Positions 45,012 to 54,409 of a DNA stretch of 64,000 nt are shown piece after piece (within the stretch, counting starts at the first letter, position 1; each line of letters starts with the position of its first letter). The notes below the pieces were generated by a model. It did no database searches. It worked only from the letters and a program-made list of their open reading frames with translations, and was not told where the DNA came from. The stretch lies in assembly GCF_039536765.1 (NCBI RefSeq), contig NZ_BAAAZF010000001.1, positions 1,364,001 through 1,428,000 of the forward strand, in the 5' to 3' direction. The stretch comes from Parerythrobacter jejuensis. GTDB taxonomy: Bacteria; Pseudomonadota; Alphaproteobacteria; Sphingomonadales; Sphingomonadaceae. The position numbers and the translations under genes were made by a program.

Positions 45012-45614
45012 TCATCCTGCCGCCATTTTCAGGGCCACGCGGATCAGGTCGCCTTCCGCAGCGCCCTCGCCCAGTTCGGCTTGAGCTGCCGCCACGGCCC
45101 GCGCCGCAAGCGCTGGCTTGAATCCCAGATTTTCCAGGGCGCTGACGGCATCGGCACCTGCTCCGCCTGCAGGGGTCAGCGCCGCTCCAGCCACCCCGCC
45201 ACTTGCGGGTAGTGCACCTGCCTTGTCCTTCAACTCGTTGACGATCCGCCCGGCCAGTTTCGGCCCCACACCCTGTGCCCGGGCCACCATGGCCGCATCG
45301 CCATTCGCGCAGGCAGTCTGCACTTCCTGCGTCGACAATGCAGAGAGGATCGCGAGCGCGACTTTGCTGCCCACGCCTTGCACCTGGGTCAGCAGCCGGA
45401 ACCAGTCCCGCTCTGCCCCGTCGGCAAAGCCGAGCAGGCGCATGTCGTTCTCGCTCACCTGCAAATCGGTATAGACGGTGCAGGCTTCGCCTACCTCGCC
45501 CAGTGCGGCCAATGTCTTGGTCGAGCAATGGACCAGATAGCCGACGCCGGAGACGTCAATCACCGCCCAGTCGGTACCGGCCTCGTCCAGCAGTCCCTTA
45601 AGCTTCGCAATCAT
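45012..45614 (-). CDS. ruvA: Holliday junction DNA helicase RuvA
   Basis: 200 residues from the ATG at 45614. The OB-fold domain ([30 protein letters not shown]), two helix-hairpin-helix motifs ([40 protein letters not shown]) and the C-terminal three-helix domain ([22 protein letters not shown]) that binds RuvB are all there. Longer in-frame sequence upstream is a by-product of the leader region. An intergenic repeat lies about 100 bases upstream. Confidence 0.97.
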   Translation of the reverse strand: MIAKLKGLLDEAGTDWAVIDVSGVGYLVHCSTKTLAALGEVGEACTVYTDLQVSENDMRLLGFADGAERDWFRLLTQVQGVGSKVALAILSALSTQEVQTACANGDAAMVARAQGVGPKLAGRIVNELKDKAGALPASGGVAGAALTPAGGAGADAVSALENLGFKPALAARAVAAAQAELGEGAAEGDLIRVALKMAAG

Positions 45615-45712
45615 GCGTTTCTCTCTACGCCAGCACAGCGCTGTTTGAGCGCGGTTTGTTCCTGCCCGATGTCCCCCGCTTTGGCCAGTGCGCAGCGACA
45701 CTTTGTGCGCGG

Positions 45713-45791
45713 CAAATCCTACGCGATGGAACACATGGAACACAGTCCTGGCGCAAGAAAACATGCCACAAGCCTTGCCTCGTCTGGCGGG
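45713..45791 (-). repeat. Intergenic repeat element, copy 2 (ahead of ruvA)
   Basis: Opposite-strand copy of the element at 28325-28412. The 38-base core (45713-45750) matches copy 1 at 36 positions, and similarity extends to CCCGCCA at 45785-45791. It points toward ruvA, whose start is 99 bases away. It sits in a 302-base gap between ruvA and aroC that otherwise shows no gene. Confidence 0.65.
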
Positions 45792-45916
45792 CAGAATGGG
45801 AAAAGGTCGGGGTCATACCCAGTGCGATGGCAGCTTTGGGCGAGGTAGGAAAATCTTGGGCGGGCTCGCCCCTGCCGCTGCTCGACATGCGCGTATTCCC
45901 CGCTAGAACGCATGGG

Positions 45917-47005
45917 ATGAGCTTCAACACTTTCGGCCATCTATTTCGCTTCACCACCTGGGGCGAAAGTCACGGACCCGCGATTGGCGTGGTGATCGAC
46001 GGGTGCCCACCGGGGATCGCGCTGGCGCAAGACGGCATCCAGCCCTTCCTCGATGCGCGTCGCCCGGGGCAAAACAAGTTCACCACCCAGCGGCAGGAAC
46101 CTGACCAGGTGAAGATCCTCTCTGGCGTGTTCGAGGGGCCGGACGGCCAACAGCGCACAACCGGCACCCCGATCAGCCTGATGATCGAGAATGTCGACCA
46201 GCGCAGCAAGGATTACTCCGAAGTCGCCAAGGCCTACCGCCCCGGTCATGCCGATTACACCTATGACGCCAAATACGGTTTTCGCGACTATCGCGGGGGT
46301 GGCCGGTCCAGTGCACGTGAAACCGCGATGCGGGTCGCGGCGGGCGCTGTTGCGCGGCTGGTCATCCCTGATGTCACGATCACCGCCTATACCTGCGAAA
46401 TCGGGGGTGACCGGATCGATCCGGTCAATTTCGATGCTGCTGAAATCCGCAACAACCCGTTCTGGTGTCCCGATGCGAAAGCAGCCGAACGCTGGGAAAA
46501 GCTGGTCGATGATGCGCGCAAGTCGGGCTCCTCGCTCGGCGCCGTGGTTGAATGTGTTGCGACCGGTGTGCCAGCGGGATGGGGCGCGCCGATCTATGCC
46601 AAGCTGGATGCCGAACTCGCGCTGGCGATGATGGGCATCAACGCGGTCAAAGGCGTCGAGATCGGAGACGGGTTTGATGCCGCGCGCCTTACGGGTGAAC
46701 AGAATGCCGATCCGATGCGACCGGGCGACGATGGCACGGGACCGGACTTCACTGCCAACCATGCAGGCGGCGTTGCGGGAGGGATCAGCACCGGGCAGCC
46801 GGTGACGTGCAAAGTCGCTTTCAAACCGACCAGTTCGATCCTGACACCGGTCGAAACGATCACCCGAGATGGCACTGCGACCGAGATTCGCACCAAGGGG
46901 CGGCACGATCCCTGTGTGGGCATTCGGGGGGTGCCGGTGGTGGAGGCGATGATGGCCACGGTCCTGGCCGACCAGATGCTGCTCCACCGCGCGCAATGCG
47001 GTTGA
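45917..47005 (+). CDS. aroC: Chorismate synthase
   Basis: 362 residues. It is the last step to chorismate, FMN-dependent. Start ATG at 45917 ([20 protein letters not shown], the universal N terminus). Signatures: [21 protein letters not shown] and the C-terminal FKPTSSI and [19 protein letters not shown]. The conserved GESHG and HDP histidines are present. No ribosome site of standard form is clear. It feeds pheA at 12 kb in the same biosynthetic route. Confidence 0.97.
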   Translation: MSFNTFGHLFRFTTWGESHGPAIGVVIDGCPPGIALAQDGIQPFLDARRPGQNKFTTQRQEPDQVKILSGVFEGPDGQQRTTGTPISLMIENVDQRSKDYSEVAKAYRPGHADYTYDAKYGFRDYRGGGRSSARETAMRVAAGAVARLVIPDVTITAYTCEIGGDRIDPVNFDAAEIRNNPFWCPDAKAAERWEKLVDDARKSGSSLGAVVECVATGVPAGWGAPIYAKLDAELALAMMGINAVKGVEIGDGFDAARLTGEQNADPMRPGDDGTGPDFTANHAGGVAGGISTGQPVTCKVAFKPTSSILTPVETITRDGTATEIRTKGRHDPCVGIRGVPVVEAMMATVLADQMLLHRAQCG

Positions 47006-47098
47006 CTTCGAACTTCACACTACGCGTTCGGGACGGGCTTTACAAAACGAAGTCAGTTGGATAGCCAGAGGCTTCGGAATTACATAGAGGGTCGCACC

Positions 47099-47236
47099 TT
47101 GCAGAACAAATTTCATGTCCGGCGCGAACGCGCCGAGCGTCAGCGAACATTGCAAAACTTGGCGAGAAAGGCCGTGCTGGGTCTTATCGTGCTGACAGCG
47201 ATACTGACTGTCTACGCGTTCCAGCAATTCTCCTGA
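47099..47236 (+). CDS. Possible small membrane protein, 45 residues
   Basis: A TTG-started frame (MQNKFHVRRERAERQRTL, then NLARKAVLGLIVLTAILT and VYAFQQFS) with AGAGGG seven bases upstream. A strongly basic start leads into one membrane helix at about 22-40. No family known. It occupies much of the 420-base gap between aroC and ahpC, where nothing else is apparent except the ahpC leader. An in-frame TTG at 47057 is an alternative. Confidence 0.4.
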   Translation: MQNKFHVRRERAERQRTLQNLARKAVLGLIVLTAILTVYAFQQFS

Positions 47237-47326
47237 CCAGAGGGCGCCTGGGCCGCATCTGTTGCAACAAACGCAACGAAAAATGCTGCGTGTTGCACTT
47301 TGCGAAAGTTCCCGGATTTTGATTGA

Positions 47327-47353
47327 TTCTTTCGATTTTCATTATTGAAAGAA
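47327..47353 (+). promoter_or_regulatory. Inverted repeat in the ahpC leader
   Basis: TTCTTTC (47327-47333) and GAAAGAA (47347-47353) are perfect inverted arms 13 bases apart, 73 bases before the ahpC start. It could be an operator for a peroxide regulator or a leader hairpin; it does not match ATAG-N7-CTAT. Confidence 0.4.
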
Positions 47354-47425
47354 CCCGCTTTGCTGCGCTCCAGCAGTACCTATTTGCGTCTCCGAAAGTT
47401 CAACCCGAACCTAAACGGAGACATC

Positions 47426-47992
47426 ATGGGTATCATCGGAACAAGCATCAAACCCTTCACCGCCACCGCATTCCAGGCGGGCAAAGACTTCTTCGACGTG
47501 ACTGACGAAGACGTGAAGGGCAAGTGGGCCGTATTCTTCTTCTATCCGGCAGACTTCACATTCGTGTGCCCGACCGAACTGGAGGATCTGGGCGAGAAGT
47601 ATGCGATGCTGCAGGACATGGATGTCGAAGTCTATGCCGTCAGCACCGACACCCATTTCAGCCACAAGGCATGGCACGATACCAGTGACAAGATCGCCAA
47701 GCTGAACTTCCCGTTCCTGGGCGATCAGAACCACGTTCTGGCGCGCAATTTCGACGTGCTGCGCGAGGGCGTCGGCCTGGCCGATCGTGCCACATTCGTT
47801 GTCGACCCGGACGGCGTGATCCAGATTATGGAACAGACTTGCGAAGGTGTGGGTCGCAATGCCAACGAACTGACGCGCAAGATCAAGGCAGCCCAGTATG
47901 TCCGCGCCAATCCCGGCCAGGTTTGCCCGGCGGCATGGGAAGAAGGCAGCGAAACGCTGGCGCCCTCGCTCGATCTTGTCGGCAAGATCTGA
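47426..47992 (+). CDS. ahpC: Alkyl hydroperoxide reductase subunit C (peroxiredoxin)
   Basis: 188 residues from the ATG at 47426. Typical 2-Cys peroxiredoxin: peroxidatic Cys in [15 protein letters not shown] (about 47) and resolving Cys in [13 protein letters not shown] (about 166). It reduces hydrogen peroxide and organic peroxides in the cytosol and is regenerated by AhpF, encoded next. The gap to ahpF holds two strong hairpins, likely setting the subunit ratio. Length and motifs are standard. Confidence 0.97.
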   Translation: MGIIGTSIKPFTATAFQAGKDFFDVTDEDVKGKWAVFFFYPADFTFVCPTELEDLGEKYAMLQDMDVEVYAVSTDTHFSHKAWHDTSDKIAKLNFPFLGDQNHVLARNFDVLREGVGLADRATFVVDPDGVIQIMEQTCEGVGRNANELTRKIKAAQYVRANPGQVCPAAWEEGSETLAPSLDLVGKI

Positions 47993-48008
47993 CCGAAACC
48001 GAACCCGT

Positions 48009-48033
48009 CGCCCGCGCAAATGCTGCGCGGGCG
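48009..48033 (+). other. Hairpin 1 between ahpC and ahpF
   Basis: CGCCCGCGCA (48009-48018) pairs perfectly with TGCGCGGGCG (48024-48033) over a five-base loop, starting 16 bases after the ahpC stop. No T run follows, so it is more likely an mRNA stabiliser or weak attenuator than a terminator. Confidence 0.65.
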
Positions 48034-48036
48034 GCC

Positions 48037-48086
48037 GGAAGACCCGGGGCGGTTTCTCCCTCCCCCTCCCACGCTCCGGGTCTTCC
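48037..48086 (+). other. Hairpin 2 between ahpC and ahpF
   Basis: GGAAGACCCGG (48037-48047) and CCGGGTCTTCC (48076-48086) form an 11-base perfect stem around a 28-base pyrimidine-rich loop, directly after hairpin 1. It ends 46 bases before the ahpF start. Confidence 0.55.
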
Positions 48087-48132
48087 CCCACCCCTTTCCA
48101 TTCATAGCCCCCGTCAGGAAGGTACCCGGACC

Positions 48133-49722
48133 ATGCTCGATGCCTCAATGAAACAGCAGCTCACGACCTATTTCGGAAATTTGCGTGAGCCCATCGAGCT
48201 GATCGCTACGCTGGACGAGGGCGAGAAATCGCTCCAGACGCGAGAATTGCTGGAAGAAATCGCGGCGCTGCACAGTCTAGTCACAGCGCGCTTCGATGGC
48301 GATGGTCCGCGCAAACCGAGTTTCACGATCCAGCGTTCTGGCGACACATCGCGCGCCGTGACTTTCGCAGGTCTGCCAATGGGGCATGAATTCACGTCTC
48401 TGGTCCTCGCCTTGCTGTGGGCCGGCGGCCATCCGCCGAAAGTCGAGCAGGACACGCTGGACCAGATCCGCTCTCTTGAGGGCCCTTTCGATTTCGAGAT
48501 GTTCTTTTCTCTCAGCTGTCACAACTGCCCCGATGTGGTGCAGGCGCTGACCCTGATGGCGCTGGAGAATCCCGCAATCTCCGCCACCCTTATCGAAGGC
48601 GGCACATTCCAGACCGAGGTCGATCGTCGTGATGTCATGGCGGTGCCAGCGACATTTCTGAATGGCGATCCCTTCTACAATGGCAAAATGAGCCTCGAGG
48701 AAGTGTTGGCCAAAATCGACCGCGATGCAGGAGACAAGGCTGCGGCGAAGCTAGACGCGAAAGAGCCGTTCGAAGTGCTGATCGTGGGTGGTGGCCCGGC
48801 AGGGGTGGCCGCAGGAATCTATACCGCTCGCAAGGGCTACAAGACCGGTATCGCTGCGGAGCGCTTTGGCGGGCAATTGCAAGATACACTTGGCATCGAG
48901 AACATGCCCGGCACGGCCTATACCGAAGGGCCAAAGCTTGCTGCCGAGCTGGAAAAACAAGTCCGGGAAAACACGATCGACCTTATGAACCTTGCCGAGG
49001 CGCGCACGCTGGTGCCGGCCGGGCAGGCGAGCGAACTCCACACCCTGGAACTGGACAATGGCGCGAAGTTGAAGGCCCGCAGCCTGATCCTGGCAACGGG
49101 CGCACGCTGGCGCGAACTGGGCGTGCCGGGCGAAACCGAGTACCGCAACAAGGGCGTCGCCTACTGCCCGCATTGCGATGGCCCGTTGTTCAAGGGCAAA
49201 CGCGTTGCGGTGGTCGGGGGCGGGAACTCCGGCGTCGAAGCCGCGATCGATCTCGCGAACATCGTCGAGCATGTCACGTTGGTGGAATTCGATAGCAAGC
49301 TGCGCGCGGACGAAGTGTTGCAGGCCAAGCTGCGAAGCCTTGGCAATGTTGATGTCCTGGTCAACGCCAAGACAACCGAAATCACGGGTGCCGAAGGTCG
49401 CGTCAATGGACTGGTCTATGAGGATCGCACCAGTGGCGAAGAGAAAGTGATCGCGCTTGCCGGCGTCTTCGTTCAGATCGGATTGGTGCCTAACACGGAA
49501 TGGCTCGGCGACAGTGGCCTGGCGCTGTCGCAATATGGCGAAATCGCAGTGGATGATGAGGGTGCAACCAACCTGCCCGGTATCTTCGCAGCAGGCGATT
49601 GCACCACTGTCCCTTACAAACAGATCGTCGTGGCGATGGGCGAAGGTTCGAAAGCCGGGTTGTCTGCGTTTGACTTTCTGATCCGCAATGCTCCGGCAGG
49701 GGAACTCGCAGCAGCGGCCTGA
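48133..49722 (+). CDS. ahpF: Alkyl hydroperoxide reductase subunit F
   Basis: 529 residues from the ATG at 48133. Domain order: two N-terminal thioredoxin folds with the redox CHNC in [12 protein letters not shown] (about 130), an FAD domain from [21 protein letters not shown], a NAD(P)H domain with [18 protein letters not shown], and the thioredoxin-reductase site CPHC in [11 protein letters not shown]. It passes NADH electrons to AhpC. Complete and standard length. Confidence 0.97.
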   Translation: MLDASMKQQLTTYFGNLREPIELIATLDEGEKSLQTRELLEEIAALHSLVTARFDGDGPRKPSFTIQRSGDTSRAVTFAGLPMGHEFTSLVLALLWAGGHPPKVEQDTLDQIRSLEGPFDFEMFFSLSCHNCPDVVQALTLMALENPAISATLIEGGTFQTEVDRRDVMAVPATFLNGDPFYNGKMSLEEVLAKIDRDAGDKAAAKLDAKEPFEVLIVGGGPAGVAAGIYTARKGYKTGIAAERFGGQLQDTLGIENMPGTAYTEGPKLAAELEKQVRENTIDLMNLAEARTLVPAGQASELHTLELDNGAKLKARSLILATGARWRELGVPGETEYRNKGVAYCPHCDGPLFKGKRVAVVGGGNSGVEAAIDLANIVEHVTLVEFDSKLRADEVLQAKLRSLGNVDVLVNAKTTEITGAEGRVNGLVYEDRTSGEEKVIALAGVFVQIGLVPNTEWLGDSGLALSQYGEIAVDDEGATNLPGIFAAGDCTTVPYKQIVVAMGEGSKAGLSAFDFLIRNAPAGELAAAA

Positions 49723-49745
49723 TCCGGTCCTGGTGATCATCGTTG

Positions 49746-49783
49746 AAGGCGCGTTCTCACACCGATGGGAACGCGCCTTTTCA
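49746..49783 (+). terminator. Terminator after ahpF
   Basis: AAGGCGCGTTC (49746-49756) and GAACGCGCCTT (49769-49779) form a perfect 11-base stem with a 12-base loop, followed by TTTC. It separates ahpF from katG. Confidence 0.8.
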
Positions 49784-49815
49784 CATCCTCGATCAAGCGT
49801 GACACAACAGCGGTT

Positions 49816-49847
49816 CAATCGATCAATATCTGCCAATTAATCGATTG
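49816..49847 (+). promoter_or_regulatory. Inverted repeat upstream of katG
   Basis: CAATCGAT (49816-49823) and ATCGATTG (49840-49847) are inverted arms 16 bases apart, centred about 95 bases before the katG start. The arrangement resembles a dimeric LysR-type operator, but the sequence is not the classic OxyR motif. Confidence 0.4.
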
Positions 49848-49925
49848 GACGGATCAGACGGAATCCGCCATCTCGTCCATCATTGTCACAATAGCGATTC
49901 TGAAAATCGAAAAAGGAGAGACGAG

Positions 49926-52142
49926 ATGGATGCGAAGACAGGCGATATCAGCGGCGGCTGCCCGTTCACCGGGAATGGTGGCATGCGCGATTTGCTGGGC
50001 CGCACGAACCGCGATTGGTGGCCTGATGCCCTGCAACTGGACATCCTGACCCAGCAAGGCCGCACCGTCGATCCGATGGGCGAAGACTTCGACTATTGCG
50101 AAGCCTTCAACGCTGTCGATTACGATGCGCTCAAAGCCGACCTGACCGCGCTGATGACCGACAGCCAGGACTGGTGGCCGGCAGATTATGGCCATTACGG
50201 CCCCTTCTTCATACGTATGGCATGGCACGCCGCAGGCACCTATCGTACCGGCGACGGTCGCGGTGGTGCGGGCAGCGGGCAGCAACGTTTTGCGCCGCTC
50301 AACAGTTGGCCGGATAACGGCAACCTCGACAAGGCGCGCCGCCTGTTGTGGCCGATCAAGCAGAAATACGGCAAGCATATCAGCTGGGCGGATCTGTTCA
50401 TCCTGACCGGCAATGTTGCGATCGAAAGCATGGGCGGCCCGGTCTTCGGCTTTGGCGGCGGACGTGCGGACGTGTTCGAACCCGAAACCGTGTATTGGGG
50501 CACCGAAGAACAGTGGGTCGACACTGGCGCCGAAACCCGCATCATCCCTGATGAAGGAAAGGCATTGGAGAACCCGCTGGCCGCGATCCAGATGGGCCTG
50601 ATCTACGTCAATCCGGAAGGCCCGGGCGGCAATCCCGATCCGCTGGAGTCGGCCCGCGACATGCGCGAGACCTTCGCCCGCATGGCCATGAACGACGAAG
50701 AGACTGTCGCTCTGACCGCTGGTGGCCACGCCTTCGGCAAGGCCCACGGCGCGGCCCCATCCGACACTTTCGGCGGGGCGCCGGAAAGCGAAGCCCTCGC
50801 CCTGCAAGGCTTCGGCTGGCTCAACGACAAGGAAGAGATCGCCAAGGGCAATATCACGACCTCGGGCATCGAAGGCGCATGGTCGAACAACCCCACATCG
50901 TGGAGCCACGACTATTTCCGTCTGCTGTTCAAATATGACTACGAACTGACGGAAAGCCCGGCCGGGGCCAAGATGTGGACGCCGGTCAATCCTTCCGAAG
51001 AAGATATGGCACCTGACGCCCGCGATCCGGACAAGAAGGTTCCGACCATCATGACCACCGCCGACATGGCGCTGAAGATGGACCCGGATTATCGCAAGAT
51101 TTCGGAGCGCTTCCACAAGAACCCGGAACAGCTGGACGATGCTTTTGCGCGCGCCTGGTTCAAGCTGTGCCACCGCGATATGGGCCCCAAGGTCCGCTAT
51201 CTCGGCCCGGAAGTACCCTCGGAAGATCTGATCTGGCAGGATCCGGTTCCCACCAACGAGAACCCGCCCATTGGCGAAAGCGAACTGGCAGACCTGAAGC
51301 GCGCCATCCTCGACAGCGGGCTGACCGTTTCCGAGCTGGTCAAGGCAGCATGGGCCTCGGCTTCGACCTATCGCAACAGCGATCACCGTGGCGGTGCCAA
51401 TGGCGCACATATCCGCTTTGGGCCGCAGAAAGACTGGGCTGCCAATGACCCTGAAGAGCTGGCCAAGGTCTTGGCCAAGCTGGAAGAGGTCAAAGGTGCA
51501 CACCGGATCAGCATGGCCGATATGATCGTGTTGGGTGGTACTGCCGCCGTTGAAAAGGCTGCCAAGGATGCCGGTTACGACGTCAGTGTACCGTTCACCG
51601 GCGGTCGCGGAGACGCTGTGGAAGAGCAAATCGATGCCGAGAGCTTCGAACCGCTCGAGCCGTTTGCCGACGGTTTCCGCAACTACCTGCGCACCAAGGC
51701 GAGTGTGAAGACCGAAGACATGCTGGTCGACAAGGCCAACCTGCTCGGTCTGTCGGTTCCCGAAATGACCGCGCTGGTCGGCGGGATGCGGGCACTGGGT
51801 GCTGTAGCCGGTAATACCGGACATGGCGTGCTGACCGATCGTCCGGGTCAGCTGACCAACGACTTCTTCGTCAACCTGCTCGACATGGCCACCGAATGGA
51901 AAGTGGTCGACGAGAGCGGCGATGAAGAATTTGTCGGCAGCGACCGTGCCTCGGGTGAAGAGAAATGGCGCGCAACCCGCACCGATCTCGTCTTCGGGTC
52001 CAACTCGCAGCTTCGCGCTGTGGCCGAAGTCTATGCCGAAAACGGTCACGATACGAAGTTCGTCAACGACTTTGTAGCCGCCTGGACCAAGGTCATGGAT
52101 GCCGACCGGTTTGACATCACCTATCAGCGCTATCACGGCTAA
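49926..52142 (+). CDS. katG: Catalase-peroxidase KatG
   Basis: 738 residues, a typical bifunctional haem catalase-peroxidase. The start is the ATG at 49926 with AAAGGAG ahead. The distal Arg-Trp-His set is in [20 protein letters not shown], the proximal His in [11 protein letters not shown], and the Tyr of the Met-Tyr-Trp adduct in [12 protein letters not shown] second, haem-less domain repeats the fold (about residues 430-735). It decomposes hydrogen peroxide. Monocistronic, ending at a strong terminator. Confidence 0.98.
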   Translation: MDAKTGDISGGCPFTGNGGMRDLLGRTNRDWWPDALQLDILTQQGRTVDPMGEDFDYCEAFNAVDYDALKADLTALMTDSQDWWPADYGHYGPFFIRMAWHAAGTYRTGDGRGGAGSGQQRFAPLNSWPDNGNLDKARRLLWPIKQKYGKHISWADLFILTGNVAIESMGGPVFGFGGGRADVFEPETVYWGTEEQWVDTGAETRIIPDEGKALENPLAAIQMGLIYVNPEGPGGNPDPLESARDMRETFARMAMNDEETVALTAGGHAFGKAHGAAPSDTFGGAPESEALALQGFGWLNDKEEIAKGNITTSGIEGAWSNNPTSWSHDYFRLLFKYDYELTESPAGAKMWTPVNPSEEDMAPDARDPDKKVPTIMTTADMALKMDPDYRKISERFHKNPEQLDDAFARAWFKLCHRDMGPKVRYLGPEVPSEDLIWQDPVPTNENPPIGESELADLKRAILDSGLTVSELVKAAWASASTYRNSDHRGGANGAHIRFGPQKDWAANDPEELAKVLAKLEEVKGAHRISMADMIVLGGTAAVEKAAKDAGYDVSVPFTGGRGDAVEEQIDAESFEPLEPFADGFRNYLRTKASVKTEDMLVDKANLLGLSVPEMTALVGGMRALGAVAGNTGHGVLTDRPGQLTNDFFVNLLDMATEWKVVDESGDEEFVGSDRASGEEKWRATRTDLVFGSNSQLRAVAEVYAENGHDTKFVNDFVAAWTKVMDADRFDITYQRYHG

Positions 52143-52167
52143 GCCGCCGCGCTACACCAACAGCGAG

Positions 52168-52198
52168 GGCCCCCGGCAGAGATGCCGGGGGCCTTTTC
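52168..52198 (+). terminator. Terminator after katG
   Basis: GGCCCCCGGCA (52168-52178), loop GAGA, TGCCGGGGGCC (52183-52193), then TTTTC: a textbook intrinsic terminator 26 bases after the katG stop. Confidence 0.92.
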
Positions 52199-52237
52199 TT
52201 TGGCCATTGGGCGTGTTTGGTGCCAAGGCGCGCGGCT

Positions 52238-52855
52238 ATGGCTTCCGTCCCGACTACTCCACCCTCCCGCCAGGCGCGCCTGTTAGCTGCTGCGATCGCG
52301 TTCCTTGCGCTGGCCGCGCTTGGTGTCCAGCCCTCACTGGGTGAAGGAACCCTGCTGGAAAATGCTGGCGGGCTCGTCCGCTTTTTCACCATCTGGGGCA
52401 ATATTGCTGCGGCAGTGATTATGGGCTGTATCGCGCTGGGCAGGCCGGTCTCGACACCGGTCATGGCCGCGTTGGCGACAATGCTGACAGTCATCGCGTT
52501 GGTCTATTGGGGTTTGCTCGCGGCTGATCATCACCCCGTCGGGCTCGATCGGATCACGAACCAGGTCTTTCACACGATTGTGCCGCTTGCCGTGATTGGG
52601 TGGTGGCTACGTTTCACCCCGCCCGCACCAGCAATCCTGCCGCTGGTGCCAGTGATCATGGCGCCTCCATTGGCGTACGGTCTGTTCGCTTTTGTGCTGG
52701 GGGAATTGACCGGCTTCTACGCCTATTTCTTCCTCGACCTGCCGCAATTGGGCTGGGCCCAATTCCTGCTCAGCAACCTGGTTTTGGCGGTGTTCTTTGC
52801 CGTCCTGGGGGCCGGCCTTGTCGCCCTCAAAAACGTGGCAAGCCGATATATTTGA
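52238..52855 (+). CDS. Pr6Pr family membrane protein
   Basis: 205 residues from the ATG at 52238. Six hydrophobic helices fill the sequence, the polar ones at LLENAGGLVRFFTIWGNI and DRITNQVFHTIVPLAVIGWW, which resemble the Pr6Pr/FAR-17a group. The His in DHHPVG and NQVFH would be the conserved points. Function unknown. It converges on the LytTR gene. GTG 52217 is possible as a start but lacks a site. Confidence 0.75.
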   Translation: MASVPTTPPSRQARLLAAAIAFLALAALGVQPSLGEGTLLENAGGLVRFFTIWGNIAAAVIMGCIALGRPVSTPVMAALATMLTVIALVYWGLLAADHHPVGLDRITNQVFHTIVPLAVIGWWLRFTPPAPAILPLVPVIMAPPLAYGLFAFVLGELTGFYAYFFLDLPQLGWAQFLLSNLVLAVFFAVLGAGLVALKNVASRYI

Positions 52856-52870
52856 CGGCCAGACTGCGGG

Positions 52871-53692
52871 CTAGATCCAGCCCGCATCCTTGAGCCGCTG
52901 AACATTAGCCCGGCTGACAGGCGCTTCCAATCCGCCCCCAAGCACAAGCCGCACATTGCGGCCCTCCCGCTTCACATCCTTCACTGCACCGCGCGCGACC
53001 CACCAGCTGCGGTGGACCTGCATCCCTTCAATCCCCCCCAGCTCTGCCATTGCATCGCGCAGCCGCATGAGCACGAGATCGGAACCCAATGCGGTGTGCG
53101 CTCGCACATAATGGTCCTCCATTTCCAGCGCCAGCAAACCTGTGCCGAGTTCAGGCGGCAAACGGTCGATGAAGCTCGGCAGGAATTTTGAGGCTTGGGT
53201 CGGCTCTTCCTCCGCAAATGGCGGGCAATCACCCTGTACAGCCCCTCCAGCAGTTAAACCGTCGGCCTGCCGGCTCTCGATCAGAACGAAAAACGCCGTC
53301 ACTGCACCGCCGATCAGAAAGACGTAGAAATAGGATGTCAGCGCCTGTTCCAGCGTCGGCCATTGTATGGGCCCGGGCAGAAAGCCGATACTCCACACAA
53401 TTGCCGTCATCGGAATGGTGGCGATGGCGACGCCCATCAGCCACAGAAGTGGCTTGGGAAGGTGGAGCGATGCCTCGAGACGGTTCACCAGCCAGCTCAT
53501 CGGACTGTAAACGGCGTAGCCAATCCAGGCGAAGGCAACCCAGCTGACCAGTCGCAGAGGCAGCGGCGCGTTGATGGTGCCAAAGGGTCCGATGAAGCCG
53601 AGAAAAAGGCCAATCGCCGTCATGATCGATAAATCGATGATGATCTTGCGGGCAAGAGATTGGGCAGGTGCGGGAACGGGCTGCGTCATCAT
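52871..53692 (-). CDS. LytTR-family transcriptional regulator with membrane domain
   Basis: 273 residues from the ATG pair at 53692/53689. Four N-terminal membrane helices (about 15-155) are followed by a LytTR DNA-binding domain (about 180-273): LLALEMEDHYVRAHTALGSDL, MQVHRSWWVARGAV and VSRANVQRLKDAGWI, the usual recognition end. No receiver domain. It belongs to the membrane-bound LytTR type of which some act with small membrane regulators. Ligand and targets unknown. Confidence 0.88.
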   Translation of the reverse strand: MMTQPVPAPAQSLARKIIIDLSIMTAIGLFLGFIGPFGTINAPLPLRLVSWVAFAWIGYAVYSPMSWLVNRLEASLHLPKPLLWLMGVAIATIPMTAIVWSIGFLPGPIQWPTLEQALTSYFYVFLIGGAVTAFFVLIESRQADGLTAGGAVQGDCPPFAEEEPTQASKFLPSFIDRLPPELGTGLLALEMEDHYVRAHTALGSDLVLMRLRDAMAELGGIEGMQVHRSWWVARGAVKDVKREGRNVRLVLGGGLEAPVSRANVQRLKDAGWI

Positions 53693-53856
53693 TGGCGTTT
53701 CTGGCGGCCCATTCGCGCTTCGTAAAGTGGCAGACCCCGCAAAATCAGGGCGTAACCGGCCCGTTCGCGCATGCGGCAATCCAATCGCGCATGGCAGGTT
53801 GCGGGCGAATGGGCGGGCGGCATTGTGGAATTCGTATTACAGAGATGGAGACAACA

Positions 53857-54390
53857 ATGACCACACTTTCCCTGCCCTTCTTCACTACCCCCAAGGCCAA
53901 GCCAGGCTTTGATATCGGCCCCATCACCCGCGGTATCGTGGGCACTGCCGCGATTGCGATGTCGCTGGCTTGTATCATTGCACTGGCCCGTTTCGCCTTC
54001 GGTATGGCGCCCGATCACCCCGCCCTGCGCAACATTCCGGTTCTGATCCATGTCGTCACGGTACTGCCGGCAGTCCCGCTCGGCGCATATTTGCTGGTCG
54101 CGCCCAAAGGCACCCCGATGCACAAGATGCTCGGCAAGATCTGGCTTTCGCTGATGGTGATCACTGCGATTGCGATCACCTTTATCCGCGGCGGTACCGA
54201 TTTCAGCTGGATCCACATTTTCGTGCCGATCACCCTTCATGGCGCATGGAAGACTGTTGCAACCGCGCGTGCCGGCAAGATCGCACAGCACAAGAGCCAT
54301 CTCGTCGGCATGTATCTGGGTGCGCTGATGATCCCGGGCATCTTCAGCTTCATGCCCAGCCGTCTGATGGGCACCTGGCTGTTCGGCTAA
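53857..54390 (+). CDS. DUF2306 membrane protein
   Basis: 177 residues from the ATG at 53857, with GGAG six bases upstream; an ATG at 53845 is in frame. Four membrane helices. The DUF2306 features are HKMLGKIWLSLMVITAIAITF and HIFVPITLHGAWKT, with the late HKSHLVGMYLGALMIPG. Function unknown. It diverges from the LytTR gene over 164 bases in which nothing else is seen; shared regulation is plausible. Confidence 0.82.
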   Translation: MTTLSLPFFTTPKAKPGFDIGPITRGIVGTAAIAMSLACIIALARFAFGMAPDHPALRNIPVLIHVVTVLPAVPLGAYLLVAPKGTPMHKMLGKIWLSLMVITAIAITFIRGGTDFSWIHIFVPITLHGAWKTVATARAGKIAQHKSHLVGMYLGALMIPGIFSFMPSRLMGTWLFG

Positions 54391-54409
54391 GTGTCGCGTT
54401 CGGGCGCGA

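Noticed and set aside
49854-52136. A 760-codon open frame on the minus strand opposite katG
   Set aside because: katG is complete with every catalytic motif on the plus strand. The antisense frame has no recognisable domain, no ribosome site and arises from codon bias in GC-rich DNA.
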